Shown here: positions 1-8,200 of the stretch, in pieces
Position numbering within the stretch: the first letter of the stretch is position 1
Layout of the letters: every line of letters starts with the position of its first letter
Assembly (NCBI GenBank): GCA_025363575.1
Contig: JANYDM010000009.1
Coordinates: 1 to 35,375, forward strand
DNA length: 35,375 nt
Reading direction: 5' to 3'
DNA from: Betaproteobacteria bacterium
Lineage (GTDB): Bacteria; Pseudomonadota; Gammaproteobacteria; Burkholderiales; SG8-41
Program-made: the position numbers and the translations under genes
Notes under the pieces: generated by a model
Seen by the model: the letters and a program-made list of their open reading frames with translations, nothing else
What the model was told of the DNA's origin: nothing
Databases searched by the model: none

Positions 1-132
1 CATGATTTCCGATACCTTCGCACGAATCGTGTAGTCCTGATAAGCCGGCAGCGCGACGGCCGCCAGAATACCGATGATCGCCACGACGATCATCAATTCG
101 ATCAGGGTAAAACCCCGTTGGATACGCTTCAT
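1..132 (-). CDS. pilA: Type IV major-type pilin, N-terminal part (cut by window edge)
   Basis: The 44 residues visible are the N-terminus of a type IV pilin. A short basic leader MKRIQRG is followed by the prepilin peptidase site G7|F8, then [14 protein letters not shown] with the conserved Glu at mature position 5. The hydrophobic helix continues to about residue 29 and is followed by [14 protein letters not shown], the usual start of the pilin globular part. Such pilins are made as inner-membrane precursors, cleaved and methylated by PilD and polymerised into the pilus fibre. The start codon is preceded by GGGAGAG on the minus strand at good spacing, and a sigma-54-type promoter lies about 70 bp upstream. 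The C-terminal two thirds lie outside the window, so pilA versus another major-type pilin cannot be decided. The family call is secure; the symbol is an inference from promoter type and leader. Confidence 0.9.
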   Translation of the reverse strand, partial: MKRIQRGFTLIELMIVVAIIGILAAVALPAYQDYTIRAKVSEIM

Positions 133-199
133 AGACTCTCCCGTTAATTTTCGAATTACAAAACCACCATCTTCCGTCCCTTACTGCACCGGTTAGGAG

Positions 200-215
200 T
201 GCAATTTGTGTACCA
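200..215 (-). promoter_or_regulatory. Sigma-54 (RpoN) promoter of the pilin gene
   Basis: The minus strand reads TGGTAC-N5-TTGCA, against the -24/-12 consensus TGGCAC-N5-TTGCW. There is one mismatch, and the critical GG and GC doublets keep the correct spacing. The predicted transcription start is near 188-190, giving a leader of about 57 nt before the pilin start. RpoN control of pilA by the PilS/PilR pair is established in Pseudomonas; the match here is direct, the regulator is inferred. Confidence 0.7.
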
Positions 216-259
216 TGCGATACCACAATCAACAAAATGTTTGTTTGTCGCTATGCATT

Positions 260-270
260 GACAGAGACAG
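260..270 (-). promoter_or_regulatory. Possible PilR-type enhancer boxes
   Basis: Two CTGTC pentamers stand in tandem, six bases apart, on the minus strand, about 45-55 bp upstream of the -24 element. PilR of Pseudomonas is described as binding repeated (C/G)TGTC elements upstream of pilA. The motif is short and the link is an inference. Confidence 0.3.
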
Positions 271-378
271 GCGATTATCGCTTTGAAAACAATGTTTTCG
301 AGTGGTGGCTTATCCGCTAGCGAGATTTTTCGTGATATGCAATTTATCGACGGAAGTGGCGCAGCGAAACACTGGCTT

Positions 379-414
379 TTTCGGACGCCGAGACCTCGGC
401 GCATATCGCCGAAA
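379..414. repeat. Nested inverted repeat upstream of the pilin promoter
   Basis: A perfect 7-bp inverted repeat (CGCCGAG, spacer AC, CTCGGCG) is enclosed by a second 6-bp inverted repeat TTTCGG/CCGAAA. There is no T-run on either strand, so it is not an intrinsic terminator. It could be a protein-binding site or may be fortuitous. Confidence 0.35.
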
Positions 415-713
415 TCACGGGATCAAATATATTGAGCTCTGCTGCCGAAACAATCGAAGCCCGAGGTGCAATCCTTTGATTGAATATAGCGCCACTCCGG
501 CGCCGCAGGCACCATGACCAACGCCTTTGCCCAACGCGGCGCAAAAATGCGTGACGGTCGTATCGATTCATGCGGCAACGAATGCCGCGACGGCCCTTTC
601 TTCTCTCGGTTGCATCGTCCCAAAAACAGGTTGATACAAGGTCGCCATCGCTGGTCGCGGGGGATGACTATTCCTCGCAGCTGGGTTGCCTTTTGTTCTT
701 TACCAGGGATGTA

Positions 714-789
714 TGGTGCCGGAAATAGGAGTCGAACCTACGACCTTCGCATTACGAATGCGCTGCTCTACCAACTGAGCTATTCCGGC
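714..789 (-). tRNA. tRNA-Thr (anticodon CGT)
   Basis: The minus strand gives a complete 76-nt cloverleaf. The acceptor stem is GCCGGAA/TTCCGGC, the D arm contains AGCTCAGTTGGTAGAGC, and the anticodon loop TTCGTAA carries anticodon CGT, which reads ACG (Thr). The T loop is GGTTCGACTCC and the CCA end is encoded (714-716). It closely resembles thrW of Escherichia coli as I recall it. A TAAAAT hexamer on the minus strand (837-842) is a plausible -10 element about 40 bp upstream, but the -35 is poor. The gene stands alone between the pilin and the Fur-family gene. thrW-type genes are frequent integration sites, but no duplicated 3' tRNA end or integrase is visible here. Confidence 0.97.
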
Positions 790-900
790 TATTTGATTCG
801 GCCCGGGCGCATGTTCCCGGACCGGACACGGAACGCATTTTAGCACGCTGAGGCGAAATTTAACCTCGCCGTACGCGCGGCCCGCGCCGTGCTGTTCTTA

Positions 901-1329
901 TCAGTTCCCGCCCGGACCGCAGCGGACCCGCACTACGATGTCCACGCCTTCGGCCACCATGCCCGGCGGCAAGGCCGGCACACCCGTCACGCGGATATCG
1001 CGTGCGTCGATATCCGTCAATTCTCCGCTGTCGAGATTGTAAAAATGATGATGCGGCTCGGTGTTCGGATCGTAAAAGACCTTGCCCGGGTTGACAATGA
1101 CCTCGCGCAGCATTTTTTTCTCGAGGAAAAGGTTCAGGGTGTTGTAGACCGTGGCCTTCGACGTTTCCGCAGCGCGATCGTTGACCAGCGCCAAAATGCG
1201 ATCCGCCGATAAATGCTCCCCGCGCGAAAAAATGGCGTACGCAATCTCGATACGTTGATGCGTCGGATTGATGCCGTGACCGCGCAGCAATTCGGACAAA
1301 TTGTCGCGCGTGTAATTGGCTTCAAACAT
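901..1329 (-). CDS. Fur-family transcriptional regulator, Irr-like
   Basis: This 142-residue protein has the Fur fold. Residues 1-80 are a winged helix (GINPTHQRIEIAYAIF, then ATVYNTLNLFLEK for the recognition helix and wing). The metal-sensing part begins with P92-H-H-H95-F-Y-N. The CxxC pairs that bind structural zinc in Fur, Zur and PerR are absent; the only cysteine is C137. The HHH-FYN-xDSGELTDID stretch and the ending VDIVVRVR resemble the Irr branch of the family, which responds to haem or iron status in rhizobia. Assignment to Fur is firm; Irr-like is an inference. It is monocistronic, facing away from the minor-pilin operon. A near-perfect inverted repeat lies 8 bp upstream of the start codon and could be an autoregulatory operator. 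A recognisable Shine-Dalgarno sequence is missing. Confidence 0.88.
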   Translation of the reverse strand: MFEANYTRDNLSELLRGHGINPTHQRIEIAYAIFSRGEHLSADRILALVNDRAAETSKATVYNTLNLFLEKKMLREVIVNPGKVFYDPNTEPHHHFYNLDSGELTDIDARDIRVTGVPALPPGMVAEGVDIVVRVRCGPGGN

Positions 1330-1669
1330 GATTTTGATTCTAAACCAACGTTTGGAACGTGTCTAACCACGAGGCCGCGCCCCGCACGTGATTTCGCCCG
1401 CCCGTAATCTTGCGACGGTGCCGTGGGACAGCGCGGGCGTGACAATTCGCACGCAATCGCACGGTTCTTTGAAGTGAAGGCCGCAATGTTAGAATCGCGG
1501 TGCGGATAAACGTTTAAAAATACCGCAAAAAGCTCATATAACTTAAGTGCTTGGGAGCCAGCCGACGCCGCCGTTTCCGTTCGTTCCAGCCAACAGACCG
1601 CTCATCGGGTACGCGTGGCGTTCATAACCCGGCGTCATTAAGATGCCATCGTCTAGAGGAGTCAATCGC
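1330..1669. other. Intergenic region between regulator and minor-pilin operon
   Basis: This 340-bp divergent spacer contains no convincing gene. It holds the inverted repeat next to the Fur-family start and the promoter for the pil operon. A weak sigma-70-like pair TTTAAA (1513-1518), 18-bp spacer, TATAAC (1537-1542) is possible. CCGTTCGTT at 1577-1585 resembles the AlgR box CCGTT(C/T)GTC. No sigma-54 motif was seen here, unlike at the major pilin gene. Confidence 0.45.
1338..1357. promoter_or_regulatory. Inverted repeat, candidate operator of the Fur-family gene
   Basis: TTCTAAAC-CAAC-GTTTGGAA is an inverted repeat with 7 of 8 arm positions matching and a 4-bp centre. It lies from 9 to 28 bp upstream of the regulator's ATG. 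The minus strand contains TTTAGAA, which resembles a half-site of the rhizobial Irr box as I remember it. The symmetry is visible; binding by the adjacent regulator is speculation. Confidence 0.4.
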
Positions 1670-2191
1670 ATGCGCCGTATCAAGGGTATGACATTAATCG
1701 AGCTCATGATCGTACTGGCCGTTGTCGCAATACTCGTCTCTATCGCGCTGCCGTCCTACCAAAGCTACTATCGGCGAGGCATTCGCTCGCAAGCCCAGCA
1801 ATTCATGATGGATATGGCGCAGGCGCAGGAGCAACTCTTCCTCGATTCACGCCAATACGCGCAGGGCTTCGGCGTCACTGTTCCGGGCAATCCTCCGCTG
1901 CTCAATCGCGCGATGCCGCCCAGCGTCAGCGCCTTTTACACAATGGGAATCGGCCCGGGCCTGGAATTCATTCTCTCCGCCGCCGGGGTACAGCCTCAAA
2001 CGTTCACCATTTTGCTCACGCCGATCGCCTGCGGAAAAATGGCGGACGCTTGCGGCGGCACGACACCGGGCGACGGTCAGTTGCTGCTCAATAGCCTGCA
2101 GCAACGCTGGCGCGAAAAACAGGGCGGAGACCAGATCTTCAACGCGATTACAGATTGCACCTGGGAGGCCGCCACTTGCGTCCCGCAGTAG
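1670..2191 (+). CDS. pilE: Type IV pilus minor pilin PilE
   Basis: A 173-residue prepilin. The leader MRRIKG is cleaved before M7, followed by [16 protein letters not shown] with Glu at mature position 5. The membrane helix leads into ALPSYQSYYRRG, then a globular domain with four cysteines in two C-terminal pairs, probably disulfide-bonded in the periplasm. Start choice: an ATG exists nine codons upstream (1643), but AGAGGAG at 1655-1661 lies 8 bp before the ATG at 1670, and this start gives a normal leader. In Pseudomonas pilE is the last gene of fimU-pilVWXY1-E; here it comes first. Minor pilins prime pilus assembly and sit at the tip with PilY1. The call rests on family pattern and context; another minor pilin name is possible. 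Confidence 0.85.
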   Translation: MRRIKGMTLIELMIVLAVVAILVSIALPSYQSYYRRGIRSQAQQFMMDMAQAQEQLFLDSRQYAQGFGVTVPGNPPLLNRAMPPSVSAFYTMGIGPGLEFILSAAGVQPQTFTILLTPIACGKMADACGGTTPGDGQLLLNSLQQRWREKQGGDQIFNAITDCTWEAATCVPQ

Positions 2192-2775
2192 AAAAAACAT
2201 GTGCGCCCGCGCAGGGCTTCACTTTGATCGAGATCATGGTCGTCGTGACCATAGTCGCGCTGATGCTGACTATCGGCGTCTCTTCGATGGGGGAATTTGT
2301 CGCCGATCAGCGCCTGCGCACCGTGGCCTCGGATATCTCGTCGGACATCGCCCTGGCGCGCGGCAAGTCCATCGAACTCAGCCGCCGTGTGATCATGGAA
2401 AAGCTGACCATCGGCGGCTTCTGGACCGACGGCTGGCGGCTGTATGCCGACATGAATGATAACGCGGTGTACGACAACGGCGTCGATCTCGAGCTCAAGC
2501 ACTTCGACGGTTTTAAGACTGGCAAGATATACATCTGCACGATGCCGGTCGGTGCGTTTACCAACCAGATAATCTTCCGGCCCGACGGCCGTATCGTGCG
2601 TGCCGGCGCTGTCGCCGCAACTGACGGCATCTATATGGTCGACACACTGGGCGACGCCGACCCGACGAACGACAAGATCCGCGGCGTGCAGTTCGGCCTG
2701 TCCGGACGCAGCACCGTCATGAAAATGAATAATTCCGCGACAGTCATACTCCCTCCGCCATGCCTAAAAAACTGA
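2176..2775 (+). CDS. fimT: Minor pilin FimT/FimU (GspH-like pseudopilin)
   Basis: A 199-residue prepilin. A leader of about 14 residues ends in APAQG, followed by FTLIEIMVVVTIVALM with Glu at mature position 5, then a GspH/FimT-type domain (RLRTVASDISSDIALARGKS, a motif typical of the family). Start choice: the TTG at 2176 has GGGAGG at 2163-2168 with a 7-bp spacer. The only upstream ATG (2155) lacks a good site and lengthens the leader. The chosen start overlaps the 3' end of pilE by 16 bp, suggesting translational coupling. The protein is a minor pilin, and FimT has been implicated in DNA uptake in some competent bacteria. The symbol could equally be fimU. Confidence 0.82.
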   Translation: MRPAVEKTCAPAQGFTLIEIMVVVTIVALMLTIGVSSMGEFVADQRLRTVASDISSDIALARGKSIELSRRVIMEKLTIGGFWTDGWRLYADMNDNAVYDNGVDLELKHFDGFKTGKIYICTMPVGAFTNQIIFRPDGRIVRAGAVAATDGIYMVDTLGDADPTNDKIRGVQFGLSGRSTVMKMNNSATVILPPPCLKN

Positions 2776-3455
2776 GCCCGGGTTTTACCCTGATCGAGGT
2801 ACTGGTCACGCTCGTGATCCTTACTTTCGGACTGCTCGGCATCGCCGGATTGATGGCGAAAGGTCAGCGCATCGCTTTCGAAGCCTATCAACGGCAACAG
2901 GCGACCGCCCTTGCCGCCGATATGGCCGAACGTATTCGTGGCAACCGTTTTCTCGCCGTAACTTGTCCCACAGCGTTGGCGGGATGCACCACGTACATTG
3001 CGGGCGCACCGTTGATTACGCCGCTCGGCAAGGGGCTTTTCTACAACGATTACCGCAGCGGCCTTATCGTCGATTGCGCGGTTCTGGCATGCGATCAAAT
3101 GCAACTCGCGCTGTACGATATTGCATTATGGGACGGTCTGTTATTCGGCTATTCCGAGCAGCAGGCAGGCGGCGCCGCGAACGCAAATAGATACGGCGGC
3201 GTAGTACGCGCCAGCGGCTGCATCGAGCAAATCGCGAGCACGGCCGCGAGTTGCCCCGCGCCCGGCTCCGGCACCGTTGCGCTTTTCAGCGCGACCCTGC
3301 GCGTCAGCGTTGCGTGGCAGGGTAATGACGACACGGTCGCGCCCGTGGTGGTTGCGGGCTCCCCTGCCAGTTGCGGTTCGGGACTCTATGGCGTCGAGAC
3401 CAAGCGGCGCATCATAACCTACGACGTCTTGCTCCAGGAGCTATGCCCGCCATGA
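2760..3455 (+). CDS. pilV: Type IV pilus modification/minor pilin PilV
   Basis: A 231-residue protein starting MPKKLSPG|FTLIEVLVTLVILTFG, a class III prepilin leader with Glu at mature position 5. The stretch LLGIAGLMAKGQR and the following AADMAERIRGNR are characteristic of PilV. The gene overlaps fimT by 16 bp. The globular part has several cysteines (for example around residues 70-76 and 97-103) likely to form periplasmic disulfides. PilV joins PilW and PilX in the priming minor-pilin complex. The product assignment is secure by pattern and by position in front of pilW. Confidence 0.88.
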   Translation: MPKKLSPGFTLIEVLVTLVILTFGLLGIAGLMAKGQRIAFEAYQRQQATALAADMAERIRGNRFLAVTCPTALAGCTTYIAGAPLITPLGKGLFYNDYRSGLIVDCAVLACDQMQLALYDIALWDGLLFGYSEQQAGGAANANRYGGVVRASGCIEQIASTAASCPAPGSGTVALFSATLRVSVAWQGNDDTVAPVVVAGSPASCGSGLYGVETKRRIITYDVLLQELCPP

Positions 3456-4675
3456 GCGCTTCAAAATGCATTGTTGCGCGTCAGAAGCGCGCCCGCGATT
3501 CCTTCGCCCAGCGCGGCATGTCGTTGATGGAATTGATGGTCGGCCTCGGCATCGGGATGGTGCTGACCCTCGGAATGTTCACGATGATCGTCAGCACGTC
3601 GCAATCATTCCGCGTCAATGACGATTTTTCGCACATGCAGGAGAACGCCGTCACTGCTTTCCGTTATCTGTCCGACTCGGTGCGGCAGGCCGGCTTTTAC
3701 GGCAATCAGGGTGACCTGAACAAGATCTCGGTCGCACCCGGCAGCGCAATCAATATCGTCAACGACTGCGGGTCTGCAGTAGCGACGCCGAGCCCGAATT
3801 TCGCGCTCGATTTCCTGACGCCGATACACGCGTATACGGGCTACACGACGGCAACGGTGAACGGAGCATTTCCGTGCATCCCGGCGACGAATTTCTACCC
3901 CGGGCCCCCGTTGCCGGTTGGTCAATCTGCCAACACCATATTGGTCACGCGCGGCGCCAGCGGCTACCGGATCTGCTGGAACGCGCCCATCGTCGCGCCG
4001 GCCGCTCCGCCGTACTGCCCGAACGTAGCCAGCATGTTGGCAAATCAGCCGAACTTTGCAACGACGATCTACGTGCAATCTTCCCCTTACTGGGGATATT
4101 TACTCCACGGCGCGGACTATGCCGCGTGGCGCGCCGACGCCAGGTCGGCAAAGTATCCAAACAACAATGACGCGGAGCTGTACGAATTCCGCACGCACAT
4201 TTACTACATACGCCCATGCAGCCGCCCTGCCGGCGGCGCAGTCAACTGTACCGGTGCGGCCGATGACAACGGCGCCCCGATCCCGACGCTCGTGCGTCAG
4301 GAGTTGATCGGCGACACGATGACGGAGGTGCCGCTGGTCGAAGGCATAGAGCTGATCGACTATCGTTTTGGCATCGACAATACGAGCCCCGCCGGCGGAG
4401 CGACCACGGACGGCATCGCGGACTTCTACAGCGCGAATATCGTCATACCGGCGCAGTGGCAGCAGGTCGTGTCGGTGAAGATCACGTTGCTGGTGCGCTC
4501 GCCGAACGTCAATATCGAGTACGACGACAGCGGCAAACAATACGATCTGCTGGGAGACGGCATATCCATGATTTACAAATGCACGAATTCACCGGCGCCA
4601 GCCTGCAAATTCAAGCGCAAGGTATTTTCCCAAACCATACAGGCGCGCAACATTGCGCAGAGGACAGGCGGATGA
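3452..4675 (+). CDS. pilW: Type IV pilus assembly protein PilW
   Basis: A 407-residue minor pilin with an unusually long basic leader (about 22 residues, ending AQRG). It is followed by MSLMELMVGLGIGMVLTLG, with Glu at mature position 5. Downstream are typical PilW features: FRVNDDFSHMQENAVTAFRYL and a QAGFYG motif, then a large cysteine-containing beta-rich domain. Start choice: the ATG at 3452 overlaps the pilV stop as ATGA and has AGGAG 11 bp upstream. The ATG at 3443, nine bases earlier, is only 2 bp from the same AGGAG, so it is less likely though not excluded. PilW works with PilV, PilX and PilY1 to initiate pilus assembly. Confidence 0.87.
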   Translation: MSASKCIVARQKRARDSFAQRGMSLMELMVGLGIGMVLTLGMFTMIVSTSQSFRVNDDFSHMQENAVTAFRYLSDSVRQAGFYGNQGDLNKISVAPGSAINIVNDCGSAVATPSPNFALDFLTPIHAYTGYTTATVNGAFPCIPATNFYPGPPLPVGQSANTILVTRGASGYRICWNAPIVAPAAPPYCPNVASMLANQPNFATTIYVQSSPYWGYLLHGADYAAWRADARSAKYPNNNDAELYEFRTHIYYIRPCSRPAGGAVNCTGAADDNGAPIPTLVRQELIGDTMTEVPLVEGIELIDYRFGIDNTSPAGGATTDGIADFYSANIVIPAQWQQVVSVKITLLVRSPNVNIEYDDSGKQYDLLGDGISMIYKCTNSPAPACKFKRKVFSQTIQARNIAQRTGG

Positions 4676-5190
4676 AACACGCTCGCAAAGGCATGCCACG
4701 CCGTGAAAGGGGCGCAGTCCTGATCGTGTCTTTGATCATGCTCGCGGTACTGACGCTGTTCGTCATATCCATGATCAAGACTTCGGTGATCGAGTTAAAG
4801 ATCGGCGGCGCGAGCCAGGGAGCGTCGACCAACCTCGCGGCGGCGGAGTCGGCGGCCGACAATTTTCTCACGATGAATGCGGGACGTTTCGCGCCGAACT
4901 GGATTACAGCCGCGGGAGCAGCCGGCCCGGATCCGCTGTCGCTCACTTACGCCACCGCAAATAATGCGTATGGCGCGCTCGGCAGTACGGTGTCCGTCAC
5001 GCCATATCAGATTTACTGCGGAACCGGTCTCCAAGTTGGCCAGGGCTTTGGCGCAGTTGGGGCAGGCGGCGGCGTCCAATCGGTACCGTGGGTGCATTTC
5101 GATATCGCAGCAACCGCGACCGCGGGCCTGGGAACGACCGGCTCTGCCGTCATTCATCAAGGGGTCCGTACTCAATCACTTGTTTGTTAA
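4672..5190 (+). CDS. pilX: Type IV pilus assembly protein PilX
   Basis: A 172-residue protein with the PilX N-terminal pattern: MKHARKGMPRRERG, then AVLIVSLIMLAVLTLFVISMI and a helix with NLAAAESAADNF. The residue at mature position 5 is not Glu (sequence AVLIV), which is normal for the PilX/GspK type. ATG overlaps the pilW stop (ATGA at 4672-4675), so translation is probably coupled. It is followed by a 64-bp gap containing a small hairpin (GCCGC, loop GCATAT, GCGGC at 5208-5223) before pilY1. The assignment rests on the N-terminal pattern and on its position between pilW and pilY1. Confidence 0.83.
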   Translation: MKHARKGMPRRERGAVLIVSLIMLAVLTLFVISMIKTSVIELKIGGASQGASTNLAAAESAADNFLTMNAGRFAPNWITAAGAAGPDPLSLTYATANNAYGALGSTVSVTPYQIYCGTGLQVGQGFGAVGAGGGVQSVPWVHFDIAATATAGLGTTGSAVIHQGVRTQSLVC

Positions 5191-5254
5191 TTGGATTAAT
5201 GCTTCACGCCGCGCATATGCGGCCCAACCGTCAAGTTTTGCCAAGGGGTGCTAC

Positions 5255-8200
5255 GTGAATAAACGCGAAATTTTCAAGAAAACCGTCGCCTGGTCGCTGA
5301 TAGCAACCATGGTCAACCCTGCTGCGATCGCGCCGGCTTTCGCGCGCGACAGCGATATTTACCTGTCGACCACGACAGGCACCAGCACCGCGGAGCCGAA
5401 CGTGCTTTTCATTCTCGGCACGAACGACCGCATGAACGTTGCCGAAGCCTGGCGCGAATACGATCCATTAATCTACGATTCGCACGCCGAATATCTGTGG
5501 AACGACACCACGATCATCAGCGCGGCGGAACAAACGACTGAACACCAGGACAAGATCTCCGATGCAGCGCCACCTACCAACCCATCCAGCGTATGGGGTA
5601 CCTGGTCGGGCGCACTGAATACAGACCGCAAGGCCTTGTGGCAGGCGACGCTCGCTTACGCTCAGGGCACTCAATCCGGCGATCCGGGGCCGCGCTCGCA
5701 GTACCGCAATTACTGGGACGGCTCGTGGCACTTTTGGCTGCCCACTGGCGTCGCGACGACGGATCCCCGCCTGTGGTCCGTATCTTTCAACCGGTTCCGC
5801 GGCTTCATACAGACAATCGCAGGATCACGTGGCGGGGTTACCTTTCCATCGAGCACTACCGCCAACTACACTGCAACAAATGATTACCGCCCATACAATC
5901 TGTGCACGACGTCGTTCACGCAAATCGAGCCGTCGACGATTTTTGCACCGACCGGCCGCCCGCAAAACGCCGGCTACATGCTGAACCAGCAGTGGCTACG
6001 CTACGAACCCTATCTGAACCTTGCTGCGATCAATAACCCGACCGTCAATTATCCGGGTAGCCATGCGACGTACGTCGCAACTAACGGCACCACCTATTAC
6101 ACGGGTTTTCTCAACAACACCGCGGCGAATGCGGTTCCCCCGACCAACGGACCGGTCAATGCAGTGGGCGGCATCCAGGGCTCGACCAACTCATTCCGCG
6201 ACAGTCTGGGCGGTAATGTCGGCAGCGTCGGGCAACCGATCCGTGTTCGGATCGATATACCCAATGCGGCCGCCTTCACCGGCTATGCCACCAACGGTGG
6301 TGGCACCGCCAACGTCGTCGATGCCGGCGATTCGTACGCAGGTTGGACGGATCCGGCGGCCGATCTCGGCGGCTTTACTTTTCAATCCTACGTCGTGAAC
6401 GCGACGGCCGGATACTATTACCCGACCACCGTACTGACCGCCCTGCGCACAACCGCTTACGGCGGCAGCTATTCCCTGCCCGCGTTTGCCCTTTCGACCG
6501 TCCCGCTGCAGGAGCAATTCGCCGCTTTCCGCGGCAACCGCGACTTGGCACCGGCTTTTGGCATGCGAGTCGGCAGTCCCGCTTACTACGACATCAGTTC
6601 AGGTCTGCGCGGTGCAGCGCAGACGCAGTGCGACGCAGGGACCGGCGTGGCCGTCGCCAACCAATGTATTAACCTGACCGGCGTCAACCAGCTTGCCACT
6701 ATTACCCGGACCTGCACTTTTACCGCACCGAAGCTGGAATTCGATGCGACAAACAATACACGCTACTCCGGCGCCACCTGTGTGAATGCCGCTGCTCCGC
6801 CCATCTGCGTCACTGATCCTCGCGGGCTCGCGTGCGTGGGCTTGACACCGCCCACCTGCGCAGTACTGAGCCCGCAAACGAGCTTTTACACACGCGCATA
6901 CAACAGCACTGTGATTAACACCGGTAGTTGCACATGGGGGGCCTCACAATCGAATGTAGCAGTTGTGCCTTGCGCCTGGAGCGGCCGGCAAACGGTGTAC
7001 ATCGAAGGTCAGGGCAATTACTACTATGGCGGAACATGCACGGAATCCGGCGTGGGGACGAGCACATCCGCGCCAAACCCAAATTCCAGCTGCCAATTGG
7101 GTGGTGGCACGTGGGTTGCGGCACGGTCGCTCAACGGAGCAACGCAAAATGACGTGATCGGCCCATTTGCCAACCCCGTCACGGGAGCACAACAAGCGAC
7201 GGGCTGCGGCAACAAGGCCTTGTTTCCCGCAGGCAACTATGCATCTGCCGGCACTTGCACACTGGCCGCCAACAGCGAATTCCTGACGCCGAGCGGACTT
7301 AGTGGCGCGCCGAATGTCTCGCCGTTCTTCGTTAATTCGCCCGGCCCGGCGACCGCACAGCGAACCACTGTGGCGCCAATCGGGGGAATCGCCTATCCCA
7401 CCATAGTTAACAACGGCCAGTGCCAGACTTCCGGTGGCACCGCTTCGATATCGATACGCGGCGCGGCCGGCAAGGTATACAACATTTCCTGCGGCACGCT
7501 GGGCAACAACGACGAAACCTGCTTGTTACGTTACGGCGCCGCCTGCACTACTACCAATGCACAGGCAACCATTTGCCCGGCTACCATTACGGCGAATCCC
7601 GTGGCAATCGCGGGCGGCAACAATTTTTATCAGACCTATCAGCTCAATGCGACTCAAAACAACTTGTACCACGAATGTTTGGCCGACAACGGCACGGGCA
7701 ACAATCCGGGCAATGGTTATCCGACTGCCCAGCCGCGCACATTTGGCACCAATCCGCTCCCGCCAGCGCTTACTAATGCAAATACGACCTACGCCGGCGG
7801 CACTGCTGCACAGCGCACCGCGCCCTACGACACGACCGTGGGCCGCGGAGTCGTCGCGGACGCGACCAAGAATATCGACGTTTACTCGACCAACTATCTG
7901 AATTTTCTGTACGGCGCCAAGGCTTGCCGGGATTCCACCGGCACGCTTATTACCACGAGCCCCGTCAGCACGCCCCCTGCCGGCGCAACATGCAGTCCGA
8001 TCGGGCGCAAGACGCGTCTGCAAGTTGCGAAGGACGCATTGTCCGGCCTCGTCAACACCACGGACGGTGTACGCCTTGGCTTGATGGTCTACAACAAAAC
8101 GCAGGGTTGTAACGCCACGGACGGCACCGCCGGCATCACACAGGGCACGGTTACCGCCGGCTCGAATTCGCTCACCGTTGTGAACGGGGCAACTTTTAAT

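Larger units (their letters stand above)
133..713. other. Non-coding interval between pilin and tRNA-Thr
   Basis: No convincing gene is visible here. The short open frames on both strands overlap one another, lack ribosome-binding sites and resemble no family I recognise. The interval holds the pilin promoter (200-215) and possible enhancer boxes (260-270). It also holds a nested inverted repeat: an inner CGCCGAG/CTCGGCG at 386-401, inside an outer TTTCGG/CCGAAA at about 379-414. No terminator for the tRNA transcript is obvious. Confidence 0.6.

Noticed and set aside
714..789. tRNA-Thr as the attachment site of an integrated element
   Set aside because: No integrase and no repeat of the tRNA 3' end were seen; flanking genes are ordinary chromosomal genes.
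514..843. 109-codon frame running through the tRNA-Thr region
   Set aside because: It crosses a complete tRNA on the other strand and has no coding character.
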